DNA of 39,498 nucleotides, taken from the NCBI RefSeq assembly GCF_010998615.1, contig NZ_JAAEAH010000086.1, positions 1 through 39,498 on the forward strand, given 5' to 3'. A model generated the notes under the pieces. It was not told the origin of the DNA. It worked only from the letters and a program-made list of their open reading frames with translations, and did not search any database. Positions 32,257 to 39,498 of the stretch are shown here, piece after piece. This DNA comes from Myxococcus sp. CA023. GTDB taxonomy: Bacteria; Myxococcota; Myxococcia; Myxococcales; Myxococcaceae. A program made the position numbers and the translations under genes. Numbering within the stretch: the stretch's first letter is position 1; each line of letters starts with the position of its first letter.

Positions 32257-32420
32257 GGACCCGCGGGAGCGAATTCCAGCCCGAGCGCGACTCCCACTGC
32301 TCGCGCTGGCCGCCCGGAGATGCCAGGTGGAACTGCAGTGGCGGCTTGCGTACGTTCAGCCCCTGATGTCCGCGTAGGTGGGGCCCGCCGATGCCTGCTT
32401 GACGTAGGCACAGGCACGAA

Positions 32421-32448
32421 GCCGACCCTCGTGGTGTCGAGGGCCGGC
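32421..32448 (-). terminator. Hairpin terminator after the GH18-like gene
   Basis: On the minus strand GCCGGCCCTCG and CGAGGGTCGGC pair over 11 bp (one G-U in RNA) around a 6-base loop, 15 bases after the stop codon of the secreted hydrolase. Confidence 0.55.
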
Positions 32449-32463
32449 TCCATTACCGACAGT

Positions 32464-34065
32464 TCAGCGAACTTCGAACTCGTAGATTCGCGTCGCTGGG
32501 TCGCTGTTCTGAGTCGGCGTCGTCACGTTGAGCCGGATGTAACGCGCCGACGTCGCCGTGATTGCATGGGTCGAAGTGCTGCCAGTGTTGTTGCTCACCG
32601 TGACGGGCGTACTCCAAGTGGACCCGTTGCTCGACGTCTGGATGGTGAACGCTCTGCTGTTCCAAGCCGTCGATTCACCGCCCGCACCCGCGTGCTGGAT
32701 CGTGAAGCTGCTGACGGTCTGCGCCGAACCGAGATCGACCTGCATCCACGCCGGCGAGGTCAGTGAGCAGAACTTGTCGGTGGTGCCGCCCGAGACGCTG
32801 CCGTTGACCGCCTTGGCGGCCGATTCGGTGCTGTTGCAGGGGGCTGAACTGGTGGTGGGCCTGTTCAACGCCAGATTGGCGTAGCCCGAACCGACGGACA
32901 CCGCCTGGGACTTCGTATGGCTGGCGCCGCCGTTGTCGGTGACGGTCAGGGTGACGTTGTAGCTGCCGGCGCTTGCATAGGTGCGCGAAGGGTTGGTCGC
33001 GGTGGAGGTGCTGCCGTCGCCGAAATTCCAGCTGCGCGAGGTGATGGTTCCGTCCGCGTCGGTGGACGCATCGCTGAAGGTCGCGGTGAGGCCGCTGACG
33101 GTGACACCGAAGTTCGCCACCGGCGGGGTGTTGCCGCTGACGGCGGTGTTGATTGCCGCCGCATACTGCGCGCTCGTCCCCTGCGCGCTGCACTGCTGGA
33201 TGTCGTCGTACAACCACATGAAGCCGCCGCTGATGCCGGCGCTGGTCTTCCAGTTGCTCATCCGGGTCTGCACCGTGGACGGGCTGTCGCCCGACGCGCA
33301 GCCGCTGCCATTCCTGGACCACAAGCCGGGGGCGACAGTCATGCCCATTGCGGTGTTCCAACTCGCCGGGTTGTTGCCGGCGCCGCCGGCGTACACTTGC
33401 AGGTAGATTCTATCGACGGCGCTGCCGAGGTTGTTCCTGAGGTTCCGCCAGAACGTCTGCTGCGTGTACGGCGCGAAGGTGATCTTGTAGCCCATCCCGA
33501 TGAGCATCTGGCTGAAGGTCGTGGTCGGGGCCAGGTCGTAGGCGCTTTCGTCGTCGAAGTTCACGGCGTCGGCGCCGGTGGCGGCCTTCAGCGCCTGGAA
33601 GTTCCTGTACAGGATGCTGTTGCTTCCGGTCCCGCAGAAGATGGTGGTGCCACAGCCGGGCGCGGTGCCGTTGACCAGCCGAATCATGCGTTCGAAGTCC
33701 GGAACACCCCAGGCACCGATCGACACCTCGATGCGATTGACCGAGGTCGGCGCGGTCTTCAGCGTGGCCAGCCGGGCCGGCCAGGCAGGGTCGCCCATGT
33801 AGGCGCCGTTCTTGACCACCGGAATGTCGTTGTAGATCAGGTCACCGTTCTCCTCGATGTGGAAGCTCCACAGGATGACCGTGGTGAAACCCGAGCCGCG
33901 CAGGTCGTTCATCACCGCCGTCCCGCCGGAATAGAACGGGCCGCCGCCGTAGATCGCCGAGTACGCGCTTGCGTCTGGCGCGGCGACAGTCAGGGCGAGC
34001 GCGACGAGTGTTGGCAACAGGCTGCGGCGAGAAAGGGTCGGCGCGGACTGATTCGATTTTGACAT
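32464..34065 (-). CDS. Secreted GH18-like hydrolase with PKD and F5/8C domains
   Basis: A 533-residue exported enzyme. The signal region LSRRSLLPTLVALALTVAAP has a twin-arginine-like SRRSLL, so Tat export is possible. Residues 35-310 look like a TIM-barrel of chitinase (GH18) type: YSAIYGGGPFYSGGTAVMND, a strand ending in DAVNFDDESAYD that may carry the catalytic acids, and later DRIYLQVYAGGAGNNP and GGFMWLYDD. A PKD domain follows (PPVANFGV to WNFGDGSTSTATNPSRTYAS), then a discoidin/F5-8C (CBM32-like) domain (LALNRPTTSS to RYIRLNVTT) that binds sugars. AAGGAG lies 7 bases before the ATG. It probably degrades chitin or another glycan of prey. The catalytic family call is moderate; the domain order is firm. 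Confidence 0.85.
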   Translation of the reverse strand: MSKSNQSAPTLSRRSLLPTLVALALTVAAPDASAYSAIYGGGPFYSGGTAVMNDLRGSGFTTVILWSFHIEENGDLIYNDIPVVKNGAYMGDPAWPARLATLKTAPTSVNRIEVSIGAWGVPDFERMIRLVNGTAPGCGTTIFCGTGSNSILYRNFQALKAATGADAVNFDDESAYDLAPTTTFSQMLIGMGYKITFAPYTQQTFWRNLRNNLGSAVDRIYLQVYAGGAGNNPASWNTAMGMTVAPGLWSRNGSGCASGDSPSTVQTRMSNWKTSAGISGGFMWLYDDIQQCSAQGTSAQYAAAINTAVSGNTPPVANFGVTVSGLTATFSDASTDADGTITSRSWNFGDGSTSTATNPSRTYASAGSYNVTLTVTDNGGASHTKSQAVSVGSGYANLALNRPTTSSAPCNSTESAAKAVNGSVSGGTTDKFCSLTSPAWMQVDLGSAQTVSSFTIQHAGAGGESTAWNSRAFTIQTSSNGSTWSTPVTVSNNTGSTSTHAITATSARYIRLNVTTPTQNSDPATRIYEFEVR

Positions 34066-34427
34066 GGAATGCTCCTTGGCATTGCGCGTCGTGGACGATG
34101 CGATGGCCGGAGAACCGTGTCTGTGTGTGAGCCATTGCGCTCGTTCATGCCCAGGCGCTCTCCGGGTCGCCAATGGCAGCGACGGGCCGACATTGCGAGT
34201 GGCGACTCCAGCGTGTCAATCTTTGGGTTGATTCAAGTCAGGCAAGAACGTTTAAGCGCGGGTGTCTGCTTGGGGCGTGAACCAGTTGGGTGGACGGGTT
34301 GATTCCGCCGCAGCCCTTCCAAATGGGGCGGCGCTACCGCATGGCGTGAAGGGGGAGTGGCTCAAGATGTGAGTGTTGAGTAGTGTTGATTCGAATTTGC
34401 TGGCTTTGTGGCGTGGTCTTGAATCGC
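34066..34427. other. Divergent intergenic region, less GC-rich
   Basis: No gene is supported here. The stretch near 34350-34440 (GTGTTGATTCGAATTTGCTG and around) is clearly richer in A and T than the rest of the window and lies just before the frameshifted small secreted gene, so it probably holds promoters for both flanking genes. No precise sigma-factor boxes could be assigned. Confidence 0.4.
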
Positions 34428-34765
34428 GTGCGGTTCCATTCAACTCTATTGGGAGGGGTTGTGGCTGGACTGTCCGCGGTACTCTTGACGTCGATGGGAC
34501 TGATGTTGGGCGCGGGTGAGCGCGTTTCTGAGCCAGAGAAGTCAGCTGCCCCCCAGGTCGAGGGCGCGGATACTGATTTTCTCTGCTTGGAGAACGCTCT
34601 GTATAATTACTACAGCGACGCACCTTCACGACATGGGTTGGGGAAACCTATTGTGAGTGTCGCCGTCTGGCGGCGCATACCGGGACGCGCACCCAATATG
34701 TCGATGTCGTGTATGCCGAGCCTTGTTTGGGTGAGGCTCAGGACTGTGCGCCGACGGTTGAGTGA
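34428..34765 (+). pseudogene. Small secreted YYSDA-type protein, frameshifted
   Basis: A GTG-started frame gives a hydrophobic leader (LLGGVVAGLSAVLLTSMGLM) and reads through DTDFLCLENALYNYYSDA. Just there the frame is lost: one missing base between 34621 and 34622 would restore TFTTWVGETYCECRRLAAHT, then GTRTQYVDVVYAEPCLGEAQ, ending DCAPTVE and a TGA at 34763-34765. The restored C-terminus has the YYSDA..T..VG...C layout with spaced Cys that is common in small secreted proteins of myxobacteria (DUF6289-like, by recollection). The uncorrected frame runs on to 34904 with basic, non-coding-like sequence. The exact start is uncertain (GTG 34383 or 34461 are possible). It could also be a sequencing error. 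Confidence 0.7.
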
Positions 34766-35052
34766 TGGGAGTGTGTGCAAGTTGGACGTGAGTCGAGCCG
34801 TCTCTCATGGGACTCACCCCAGCGCCCTGCAGGAGGGCTCATGCGAGGGATGGTCGACGGCGACCTCCCCGCGTGCGCCCGACCGGCCCTTGTCCACCGT
34901 GTAGCGGCGTGCACAGGTGTGCTGCGACCGCGCCACCCATTGCACGCCCGGGGCTTCTCGGAAGGGCCAACGGCGCTGGCATTCTTGGTGCATTGCCGAA
35001 GACACTCGTGAGACCGGGGGCGCGTCGCCGCGGACTCTCGAAGGGGTTGGCC

Positions 35053-36117
35053 ATGGCTGCAGTGTCTGTGATTCTCGTTGTCCTCCTGTTTGCGGGGGCT
35101 TTCGTGGGGGGACTCATCCTCATGCTCCAGAAGCACCAGCCCCGGGGCCTGAGGGTCCTCGGGGGCGTCATGGCACTCGGCACCGCTGTGACGGTGGGGG
35201 GCTTGGCTTGGCTCGTCCACCTGATCAGCTCCACCAACTTTTCGAAGGGGAGGGTCCTTCGCCTGCGTGGACGAACGCGCGTGGCTCGCCGGGCGCTGGG
35301 GGCGGGCTGGGCGGATGACGCCGTTCCGGATGTTTCGGGACTCACACCCTGGCAGCGAACGGTGCTCGGGGAGGTATGGATGTACTCAGCGGGCCTGGAG
35401 CATGCGTCCGTTCCCGCCTTCTCGAAGTTGTCGCTCAAGCTCTCCGCGTTGGGGGCGCCCTCGGAGCTCCTGGAGGACTGTCACCTGGCGGCGCTGGATG
35501 AGATTCGTCATGCCAGGCGGTGCTTCGCGCTCGCCAGCGCCTACTCGGGGGTGGGCTGGACGGCGGGAACGATTCCGGAGCTTGGACAGGGAAGTACGCG
35601 GCCTTCCCCGATGGATTCAGGAGACACCTGGGCCCGGCTGGTGCGCGGTTCGCTGCTGGATGGATGTCTGGCCGAAGGGATGGCCTCCCTGGTCGCGGGC
35701 GAAGGCGCGAGGCGGGCCGCAGACCCTGTCGTGCGGGAGACCTTGTCGGTCATCTCCGAGGACGAGGGGCGGCACGCGGAGCTGGCCTGGGACGTCATCG
35801 CTTTCGCCCTGAAGCGGGGCGGCCGGAGTGCGAAGGACGCGTTGCGCCAGGCCCTCTTGGCGCTGGAGTCGCAGCAGACGCCCGCGCTCCCTCGCATCCC
35901 GGGCGTCGACGAGGACTTCCTCGCGCGAAACGGCGTCCTGCCCCAGGTGGAACTGGGGCGACTGATGGCGGTGTGCATCGAGCGGACGCGCGCCCGGGCG
36001 GAGGCGCTGCTGGAACCGTCGAACCTCTCGATGCGGCATGGCCCCAGTGACTTCCAGGGGGCGCCCGCTTCGTCTTCGCGCGACGCGGTGCCCATGGAGG
36101 CCGCGCCGCGCTGCTGA
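35053..36117 (+). CDS. Membrane-anchored ferritin-like di-iron protein
   Basis: A 354-residue protein. Two N-terminal membrane helices (VILVVLLFAGAFVGGLILML and GGVMALGTAVTVGGLAWLVH) precede a four-helix ferritin-like domain. The di-iron ligand pattern is visible: Glu in AGLEHASVPAF, E-x-x-H in LDEIRHARRCF, Glu in LAEGMASLVAGEG and E-x-x-H in SEDEGRHAELAWD. Such domains bind two metals and may act as oxidases or in iron handling; the specific reaction is unknown. The ATG at 35053 has AAGGGG 7 bases upstream; a far longer in-frame extension is not coding-like. The 287 bases before it hold no gene beyond the frameshifted one. The C-terminal 40 residues are Ser/Pro/Ala-rich and likely disordered. 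Confidence 0.88.
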   Translation: MAAVSVILVVLLFAGAFVGGLILMLQKHQPRGLRVLGGVMALGTAVTVGGLAWLVHLISSTNFSKGRVLRLRGRTRVARRALGAGWADDAVPDVSGLTPWQRTVLGEVWMYSAGLEHASVPAFSKLSLKLSALGAPSELLEDCHLAALDEIRHARRCFALASAYSGVGWTAGTIPELGQGSTRPSPMDSGDTWARLVRGSLLDGCLAEGMASLVAGEGARRAADPVVRETLSVISEDEGRHAELAWDVIAFALKRGGRSAKDALRQALLALESQQTPALPRIPGVDEDFLARNGVLPQVELGRLMAVCIERTRARAEALLEPSNLSMRHGPSDFQGAPASSSRDAVPMEAAPRC

Positions 36118-36342
36118 CCGGTGTGCGGCGTGGGAAGTGGCACCGGCCGGCTGCCAAAGGCGCCGTGGTCAGGGGCGAGACTGGCGCGTTAGCTGCCGCA
36201 TGGGCCATTGCCCAGGTACATCACCCATTGGACTGGCCATCACTTGGTTGATGCGCTGCTCACGCGACCCGTAGGGCGCATCCAGAAATTCTTCGGGGCA
36301 GGCCCGTGCGGCGGCCGCCCCCATGTGGTGCCCCTCACGCCC

Positions 36343-37587
36343 TCAGCTGGCCAGTTCCTGGGATTGAACTGGGGGGCTCTTGGGCTCACCGAAGGACATC
36401 AGCCGACGGTGTAGCGGCGTGAGCAGTCCGAGGAAGATCACCAGCACGCCGGTGACCTGCAGGAGCCGCTCGATGGAGACCACTTCTGCCAGGGGCCCGA
36501 AGAGCAGCATGGACAGCGGCATCAGCACGGTGGAGAGCATGGCCATCACGCTGAAGACGCGGCCCAGGTAGGCCGGCTCCACGCGCTCCTGGAGCATCAC
36601 CGTGGCGGGCGTGTTGTAGAGCGGCAGCGCCACGCCGAAGAGCCCCATGGCCGCCAGGTACACCCCGAAGTGAGGCACCACGCCGAGGGCCACGGTGCAC
36701 GCTCCCATGATGAGGTTGGATGCGACCATCGTCCGCATGCGGCTGTTGAAGCCGCCCCACGCCGCGAGCGCGGCGCCCCCCAACATCATGCCCACCGAGA
36801 AGACCATTTCGATGGCCGTCAGCCTCCACACCTCGTCCCCGAAGCTTCGCGCCGCCTGCAGCGGCGTGAGGAATGCGGCCGGAGTGATGAGGACCGTGAT
36901 GAATCCCAGGTAGCCGAAGAACGGCACCAGGTGCGCGTGGCCGCGGATGTAGCGGAAGCCGTCTCGGATCTCCGTCAGCTGCGAGGCCCCCTCCTGCTCC
37001 GGCGCGCGGGGGCGCGGCTCTACCTGGACGAAGAGCGTCACCAGGGTGATGGCCAGGGCCGCTGTCACCACGTCGATGTAGAAGAGCACCTGCAGGGGGG
37101 CCACGGACATGAGGAAGCCGGCGAGCGCGGGCGCCCCCAACATGTTGACCGAGTTGAGGGTGCCCTGGATGCTGTTGACCCGCATCAGCTGGTCCTCGGG
37201 CACCAACTGCGGCAGCAGCGCGGCCACCGCCGGCTGTTGAACGGCCGACCCCACGGAGCGGATCGCCGCGGCCAGGAAGAAGAGCCACAGCTCCGTACCG
37301 CGCAAGGTGAACATCACGGCCAGCGCCAGGGTCACCAGCGCAATCATCGCATCGGCGAGGACGATGAGCTTGCGGCGGTCGTACCGGTCGGCCCAGACGC
37401 CCGCGAAAGGCGAGAGGATGAACGCGGGCAGGAAGCCGGCCACGATGTAGAGCGTCATCATGACGCTCGAGCGTGTCTGCAGCGTCACCTGCCACATGAG
37501 CGCGTACTGCACCAGGGAGGAGCCGAGTAAAGAGAGGGCCTGGCTGCCCAGGAAAAGGGCTGTGTTGCGCTTCCAGGAAGCGTGCAT
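36343..37587 (-). CDS. MFS exporter (MFS_3/EntS-like)
   Basis: A 414-residue transporter with about 12 membrane helices. The conserved loop after helix 2 reads GVWADRYDRRKLIVLADA, the classic G-x-x-x-D-R-x-x-R-R motif. The N-terminus (NTALFLGSQALSLLGSSLVQ) and the QQPAVAALLPQLVPEDQLMR segment match the MFS_3 group that exports macrolides, siderophores and other small molecules by proton antiport. The ATG at 37587 is chosen; a GTG at 37626 is possible, and neither has a good SD. It converges with the ferritin-like gene across 225 bases that show no gene. The substrate is unknown. Confidence 0.93.
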   Translation of the reverse strand: MHASWKRNTALFLGSQALSLLGSSLVQYALMWQVTLQTRSSVMMTLYIVAGFLPAFILSPFAGVWADRYDRRKLIVLADAMIALVTLALAVMFTLRGTELWLFFLAAAIRSVGSAVQQPAVAALLPQLVPEDQLMRVNSIQGTLNSVNMLGAPALAGFLMSVAPLQVLFYIDVVTAALAITLVTLFVQVEPRPRAPEQEGASQLTEIRDGFRYIRGHAHLVPFFGYLGFITVLITPAAFLTPLQAARSFGDEVWRLTAIEMVFSVGMMLGGAALAAWGGFNSRMRTMVASNLIMGACTVALGVVPHFGVYLAAMGLFGVALPLYNTPATVMLQERVEPAYLGRVFSVMAMLSTVLMPLSMLLFGPLAEVVSIERLLQVTGVLVIFLGLLTPLHRRLMSFGEPKSPPVQSQELAS

Positions 37588-37734
37588 GGCGCGCACTGTA
37601 GTCGCTGGCTGGGTATCAACAACCACACCGGCCTGGATAGTGATGCACTAGTGGTGTCATTTGATTTGACCATGAGTGATGTCCGCTCAATCAATAGACT
37701 CCTCGGGAAAGACTTCCCAGGCGCGGAGGGAAGT

Positions 37735-37812
37735 AGGCCCTCCTGGATTCGGACCAGGGATCAATCGGTCATGAGCCGGGGTGGGGCGGGTTGGCACGGG
37801 CTCGCAGGCCCT
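37735..37812 (-). pseudogene. Degenerate tRNA-like sequence, Met (CAT) type
   Basis: On the minus strand a 78-base cloverleaf can be drawn. The acceptor arms AGGGCCT (37812-37806) and AGGGCCT (37741-37735) pair at 6 of 7 positions. The D stem pairs 3 of 4 but the loop lacks the GG pair. The anticodon loop CTCATGA (37775-37769) is canonical with anticodon CAT, but its stem pairs only 3 of 5. The T stem CCTGG/CCAGG is perfect, with loop TCCGAAT instead of TTCGAAT. There is no encoded CCA. A functional tRNA is unlikely; a decayed tRNA or tRNA-derived integration scar is possible, as is chance. Confidence 0.3.
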
Positions 37813-38045
37813 GTCATTGGCTCGCAACCTGCGGAAAAGACTGATGCTGCGCAGGGGACGTGGGCAGCGCCGGTTAGCTCCAGGCGCGAGACTGCGGCCA
37901 TTTCTGGTCCCCAAGCAGGAGAGGAGGAGGGGAGGGTGGCACCCCAGGCAGCGGCCAGGAAGGAGCCGAAGAGGGAGAGGACGGCGCGTGTGGGAGGGCC
38001 AGCCCAGGCCGCGTGGTGTTGAGGCTCAATCCATCGCCAACAGGC

Positions 38046-38084
38046 CCAGGCCCCTGCCGCGCCCCTCGTGGGAGGGGGGCCTGG
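38046..38084. other. Strong GC hairpin
   Basis: CCAGGCCCC (38046-38054) pairs with GGGGCCTGG (38076-38084), with further pairing possible inside between CCCCTC and the G-rich arm. It has no flanking T run and no adjacent gene end, so its role is unknown. Confidence 0.4.
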
Positions 38085-38297
38085 ACAGGCCGCGCAACCC
38101 CTTGCGCCGCCTCGAACCGCTTGAGCGCATCAAGGAACTCAGGCCGAGGCGAGGATGCGCCTTGCTGCACCTGGAAAGGGATGAAGTGACGGGCGAATCT
38201 TGCGGCGTGTTTGAATTGTGGTTGGTGACGACCAGGAATCACACTGGGGCTCGTATTGCGTTTGGCGATTCTGGCCGATTTCCCATCAGGAGAGAGA

Positions 38298-39002
38298 ATG
38301 TTCGGAGCCGTACGAATTTCCCAGCTCGTTTCAGCCCTCGCGACCGCCATCGTCACGCTGACCGCGGCTCCGGCCTTCGCGGGAATCGTCTTCTTCGATA
38401 CGACGGCGTCGATGCGCAGCGCTGCGGGGTACCCCATTACGAACACCATGGACGTGGACTGGGCGTACGCGAACCGAAGCGCGGAAGCGGTGTGTGCCTG
38501 GGCCGGGTATGCGCGAGGTGTCTACACGGGGGCGCAGTTGGGTGAGTTGATGGGGATTCATTGCTTCACCGAGGACATGGTGGGATGGCAGGACATCCCC
38601 TACGACGTGGGTCTGTCGGCATGGTGGGAAAGCACCGTCACGCCAATTGGTGCGCAGAAGTCCTTCCGGGCCGAGGCGGCCGCGCACGAGGAATGCGGCA
38701 CCGGCACGTCGGGCATTACCTATGACACGGGGTTCCTTACCGGACACCACAACAGTGTGACGGACAACATGGGGCTGGTTTGCATCAATGCCTCCAGCTC
38801 GCAGCAGAAAGGTGCCTACACGAACGACACGACCTTCCCCGCCATGTCCACTGGCTTCAGCCTGACTTCGCCATGGCCGGCTGTGCGCAGTGTCGCGAAC
38901 CAGGTGTGTCAGCATCATGGGTTCGAGACGGGCTTCGCGAAAGGAGCTGCGACCTCGGGAACGGCGTGGGTCCTGTATGTGTGGTTCACCTGCATCTCGT
39001 GA
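38298..39002 (+). CDS. Secreted protein with an internal duplication
   Basis: A 234-residue exported protein. The signal peptide ends in TAAPAFA before GIVFFDT. No family was recognised. Two segments resemble each other: one near residues 50-88 (SAEAVCAWAGYARGVYTG, followed by MGIHCF) and one near the C-terminus (SVANQVCQHHGFETGFAKG, ending WFTC). Each has C, then GY/GF with a second G five residues on, then an aromatic/hydrophobic strand and C, suggesting a small disulphide-bonded module present twice. Between them lies a linker with more Cys (HEECGTGTSG, LVCINASS). AGGAG is 5 bases before the ATG at 38298. Confidence 0.8.
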   Translation: MFGAVRISQLVSALATAIVTLTAAPAFAGIVFFDTTASMRSAAGYPITNTMDVDWAYANRSAEAVCAWAGYARGVYTGAQLGELMGIHCFTEDMVGWQDIPYDVGLSAWWESTVTPIGAQKSFRAEAAAHEECGTGTSGITYDTGFLTGHHNSVTDNMGLVCINASSSQQKGAYTNDTTFPAMSTGFSLTSPWPAVRSVANQVCQHHGFETGFAKGAATSGTAWVLYVWFTCIS

Positions 39003-39265
39003 TGCCGCGCTGAAGCTCTCTTCCGCGAGGCTGAGACAGGCATGACGTGGAGGGGGGGCCATGCGGCTCGCCCCTCGCTCCGTTTTTCGACGGGGCCCCG
39101 GTGTCAGGGCCGGGCTTGCCAGGTCAGCCATCCGCTGAGGGGACGGCGGTCGCTGTGCAGTCGTTGAGCAAGATGGGCTCGAAGAGGGGAGCGGCGCGCA
39201 CGCGCAAGCCCGATGCGGCAGCCGTCTCGCATCTCCAAGCCAGGCGAGGCTGCCCGAGCGTTCGT

Positions 39266-39295
39266 CTCATGGGCGGTCTCCCACCGCCCCGTGAG
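39266..39295. terminator. Hairpin in the last intergenic region
   Basis: GGGCGGT (39271-39277) and ACCGCCC (39283-39289) pair around CTCCC, and flanking CTCA/TGAG extends the stem with a small bulge. It is a possible terminator for the secreted protein gene, though 260 bases away. Confidence 0.35.
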
Positions 39296-39378
39296 ATGGT
39301 TGTCTTCAACGCCGTTGCATGGGTGTCTGGGGGCTGAAAATGGTTTCGCTGTTTGGTTCGAAATTATGGCTTGTTGTT

Positions 39379-39393
39379 GAGGTCCGGGACCTC
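39379..39393. promoter_or_regulatory. Palindrome upstream of the terminal lipoprotein
   Basis: GAGGTCC-G-GGACCTC, a perfect 7-bp inverted repeat centred 35 bases before the ATG at 39421, in AT-richer DNA. It is placed where an operator or leader hairpin would be; no matching consensus is known. Confidence 0.3.
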
Positions 39394-39420
39394 GTCACCC
39401 CTTGGTTGAGGAGTTCAAGA

Positions 39421-39498
39421 ATGAAGTCACAGTCTGTGGTTGTGGCCCTTGCCTCGCTTCTGTTCGTCGCTTGCGCAGGGCCCGAGGGTGGGGGGGAG
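39421..39498 (+). CDS. Lipoprotein, 5' end only
   Basis: The first 26 codons of a gene that runs off the window. MKSQSVVVALASLLFVACAG is a complete lipoprotein signal with lipobox FVAC (Cys18), followed by an acidic Gly-rich start (PEGGGE). GAGGAG lies 7 bases upstream. Nothing more can be said of its function. Confidence 0.8.
   Translation, partial: MKSQSVVVALASLLFVACAGPEGGGE

Larger units (their letters stand above)
37588..38297. other. Gene-poor region between MFS exporter and secreted protein
   Basis: No convincing protein gene was found in these 710 bases. The frames that stay open on both strands are Arg/Pro/Gly-rich. One minus-strand segment at about 38000-38210 (LDALKRFEAAQGVARPVQAP) might be a decayed fragment but matches nothing I know. 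The stretch also holds a tRNA-like sequence (37735-37812) and a strong hairpin (38046-38084). Confidence 0.5.
39003..39420. other. Intergenic region before the last gene
   Basis: No supported gene in 418 bases. One short minus-strand frame (39124-39309) ends in a protein-like LLNDCTATAVPSADG but has no family, start support or neighbour. The last 80 bases are clearly less GC-rich and probably contain the promoter of the lipoprotein at the window edge. Confidence 0.45.

Noticed and set aside
37735..37812. Functional tRNA-Met
   Set aside because: The D loop lacks GG, the anticodon stem pairs only 3 of 5, the T loop is atypical, and no CCA is encoded. It was kept only as a degenerate tRNA-like feature.
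37781..38545. 254-codon plus-strand open frame before the last secreted protein
   Set aside because: It is Arg-rich with no domains, and it overlaps the well supported secreted gene in another frame.
39124..39309. Minus-strand ORF with protein-like C-terminus
   Set aside because: Only 61 codons, no SD, no family and no syntenic partner; too weak to list as a gene.

Overview
The window is high-GC bacterial DNA, and its genes mostly end their codons in G or C. The gene content suggests a myxobacterium of the Myxococcus/Corallococcus type. It has many predicted lipoproteins and secreted proteins of unknown function, a collagen-like lipoprotein, an LVIVD-repeat lipoprotein, a MalT-type LuxR regulator and small secreted Cys-containing proteins with a YYSDA motif. 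The genus is inferred from gene content; no rRNA or other marker gene is present.

Layout. 1-1.0 kb: a cold-shock protein and a small cupin. 1.0-6.6 kb, minus strand: a large MalT-type transcription regulator, a GNAT acetyltransferase overlapping a YdeI-like protein by 4 bases, and two tandem paralogues with a TIMP/netrin-like (NTR) N-terminus. 6.6-9.8 kb: divergent from the regulator, a periplasmic beta-propeller/di-heme cytochrome c peroxidase-like fusion. 10-14 kb: a small membrane protein with a Cys-rich head, a patch of decaying genes (one ORF cut by an in-frame TGA, one stump of an alpha/beta hydrolase), an outer-membrane protein and an S9 prolyl-oligopeptidase. 14.1-19.4 kb, plus strand: four secreted proteins or lipoproteins in a row, including the collagen-like and LVIVD proteins. 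19.4-24.2 kb: a TPR protein, the monofunctional transglycosylase MtgA, a beta-helix lipoprotein and a zinc-ribbon protein. 24.4-27.7 kb: a PEGA-like lipoprotein, an Ala/Gly-rich protein with a strong terminator, and a HEAT-repeat protein.

27.7-30.8 kb is the least certain part: small hypothetical ORFs, a lipoprotein built on about 25 acidic hexapeptide repeats, and a frameshifted remnant of an aldo/keto reductase. 30.8-37.6 kb: a DUF3943 protein, a secreted GH18-like/PKD/F5-8C enzyme, a frameshifted small secreted protein, a membrane-anchored ferritin-like di-iron protein and an MFS exporter. 37.6-39.5 kb: a gene-poor stretch with a degenerate tRNA-like sequence, a secreted protein with an internal duplication, and the start of a lipoprotein cut by the window edge.

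Most products are predicted to act in the envelope or outside the cell, as expected of a predatory, social soil bacterium. No phage, insertion sequence, CRISPR array or biosynthetic cluster was seen. The most unusual items are: the ORF at 10570-10953 that continues convincingly past an in-frame TGA, followed at once by a hairpin; the tandem secreted NTR/TIMP-like proteins; and the cluster of recently broken genes.
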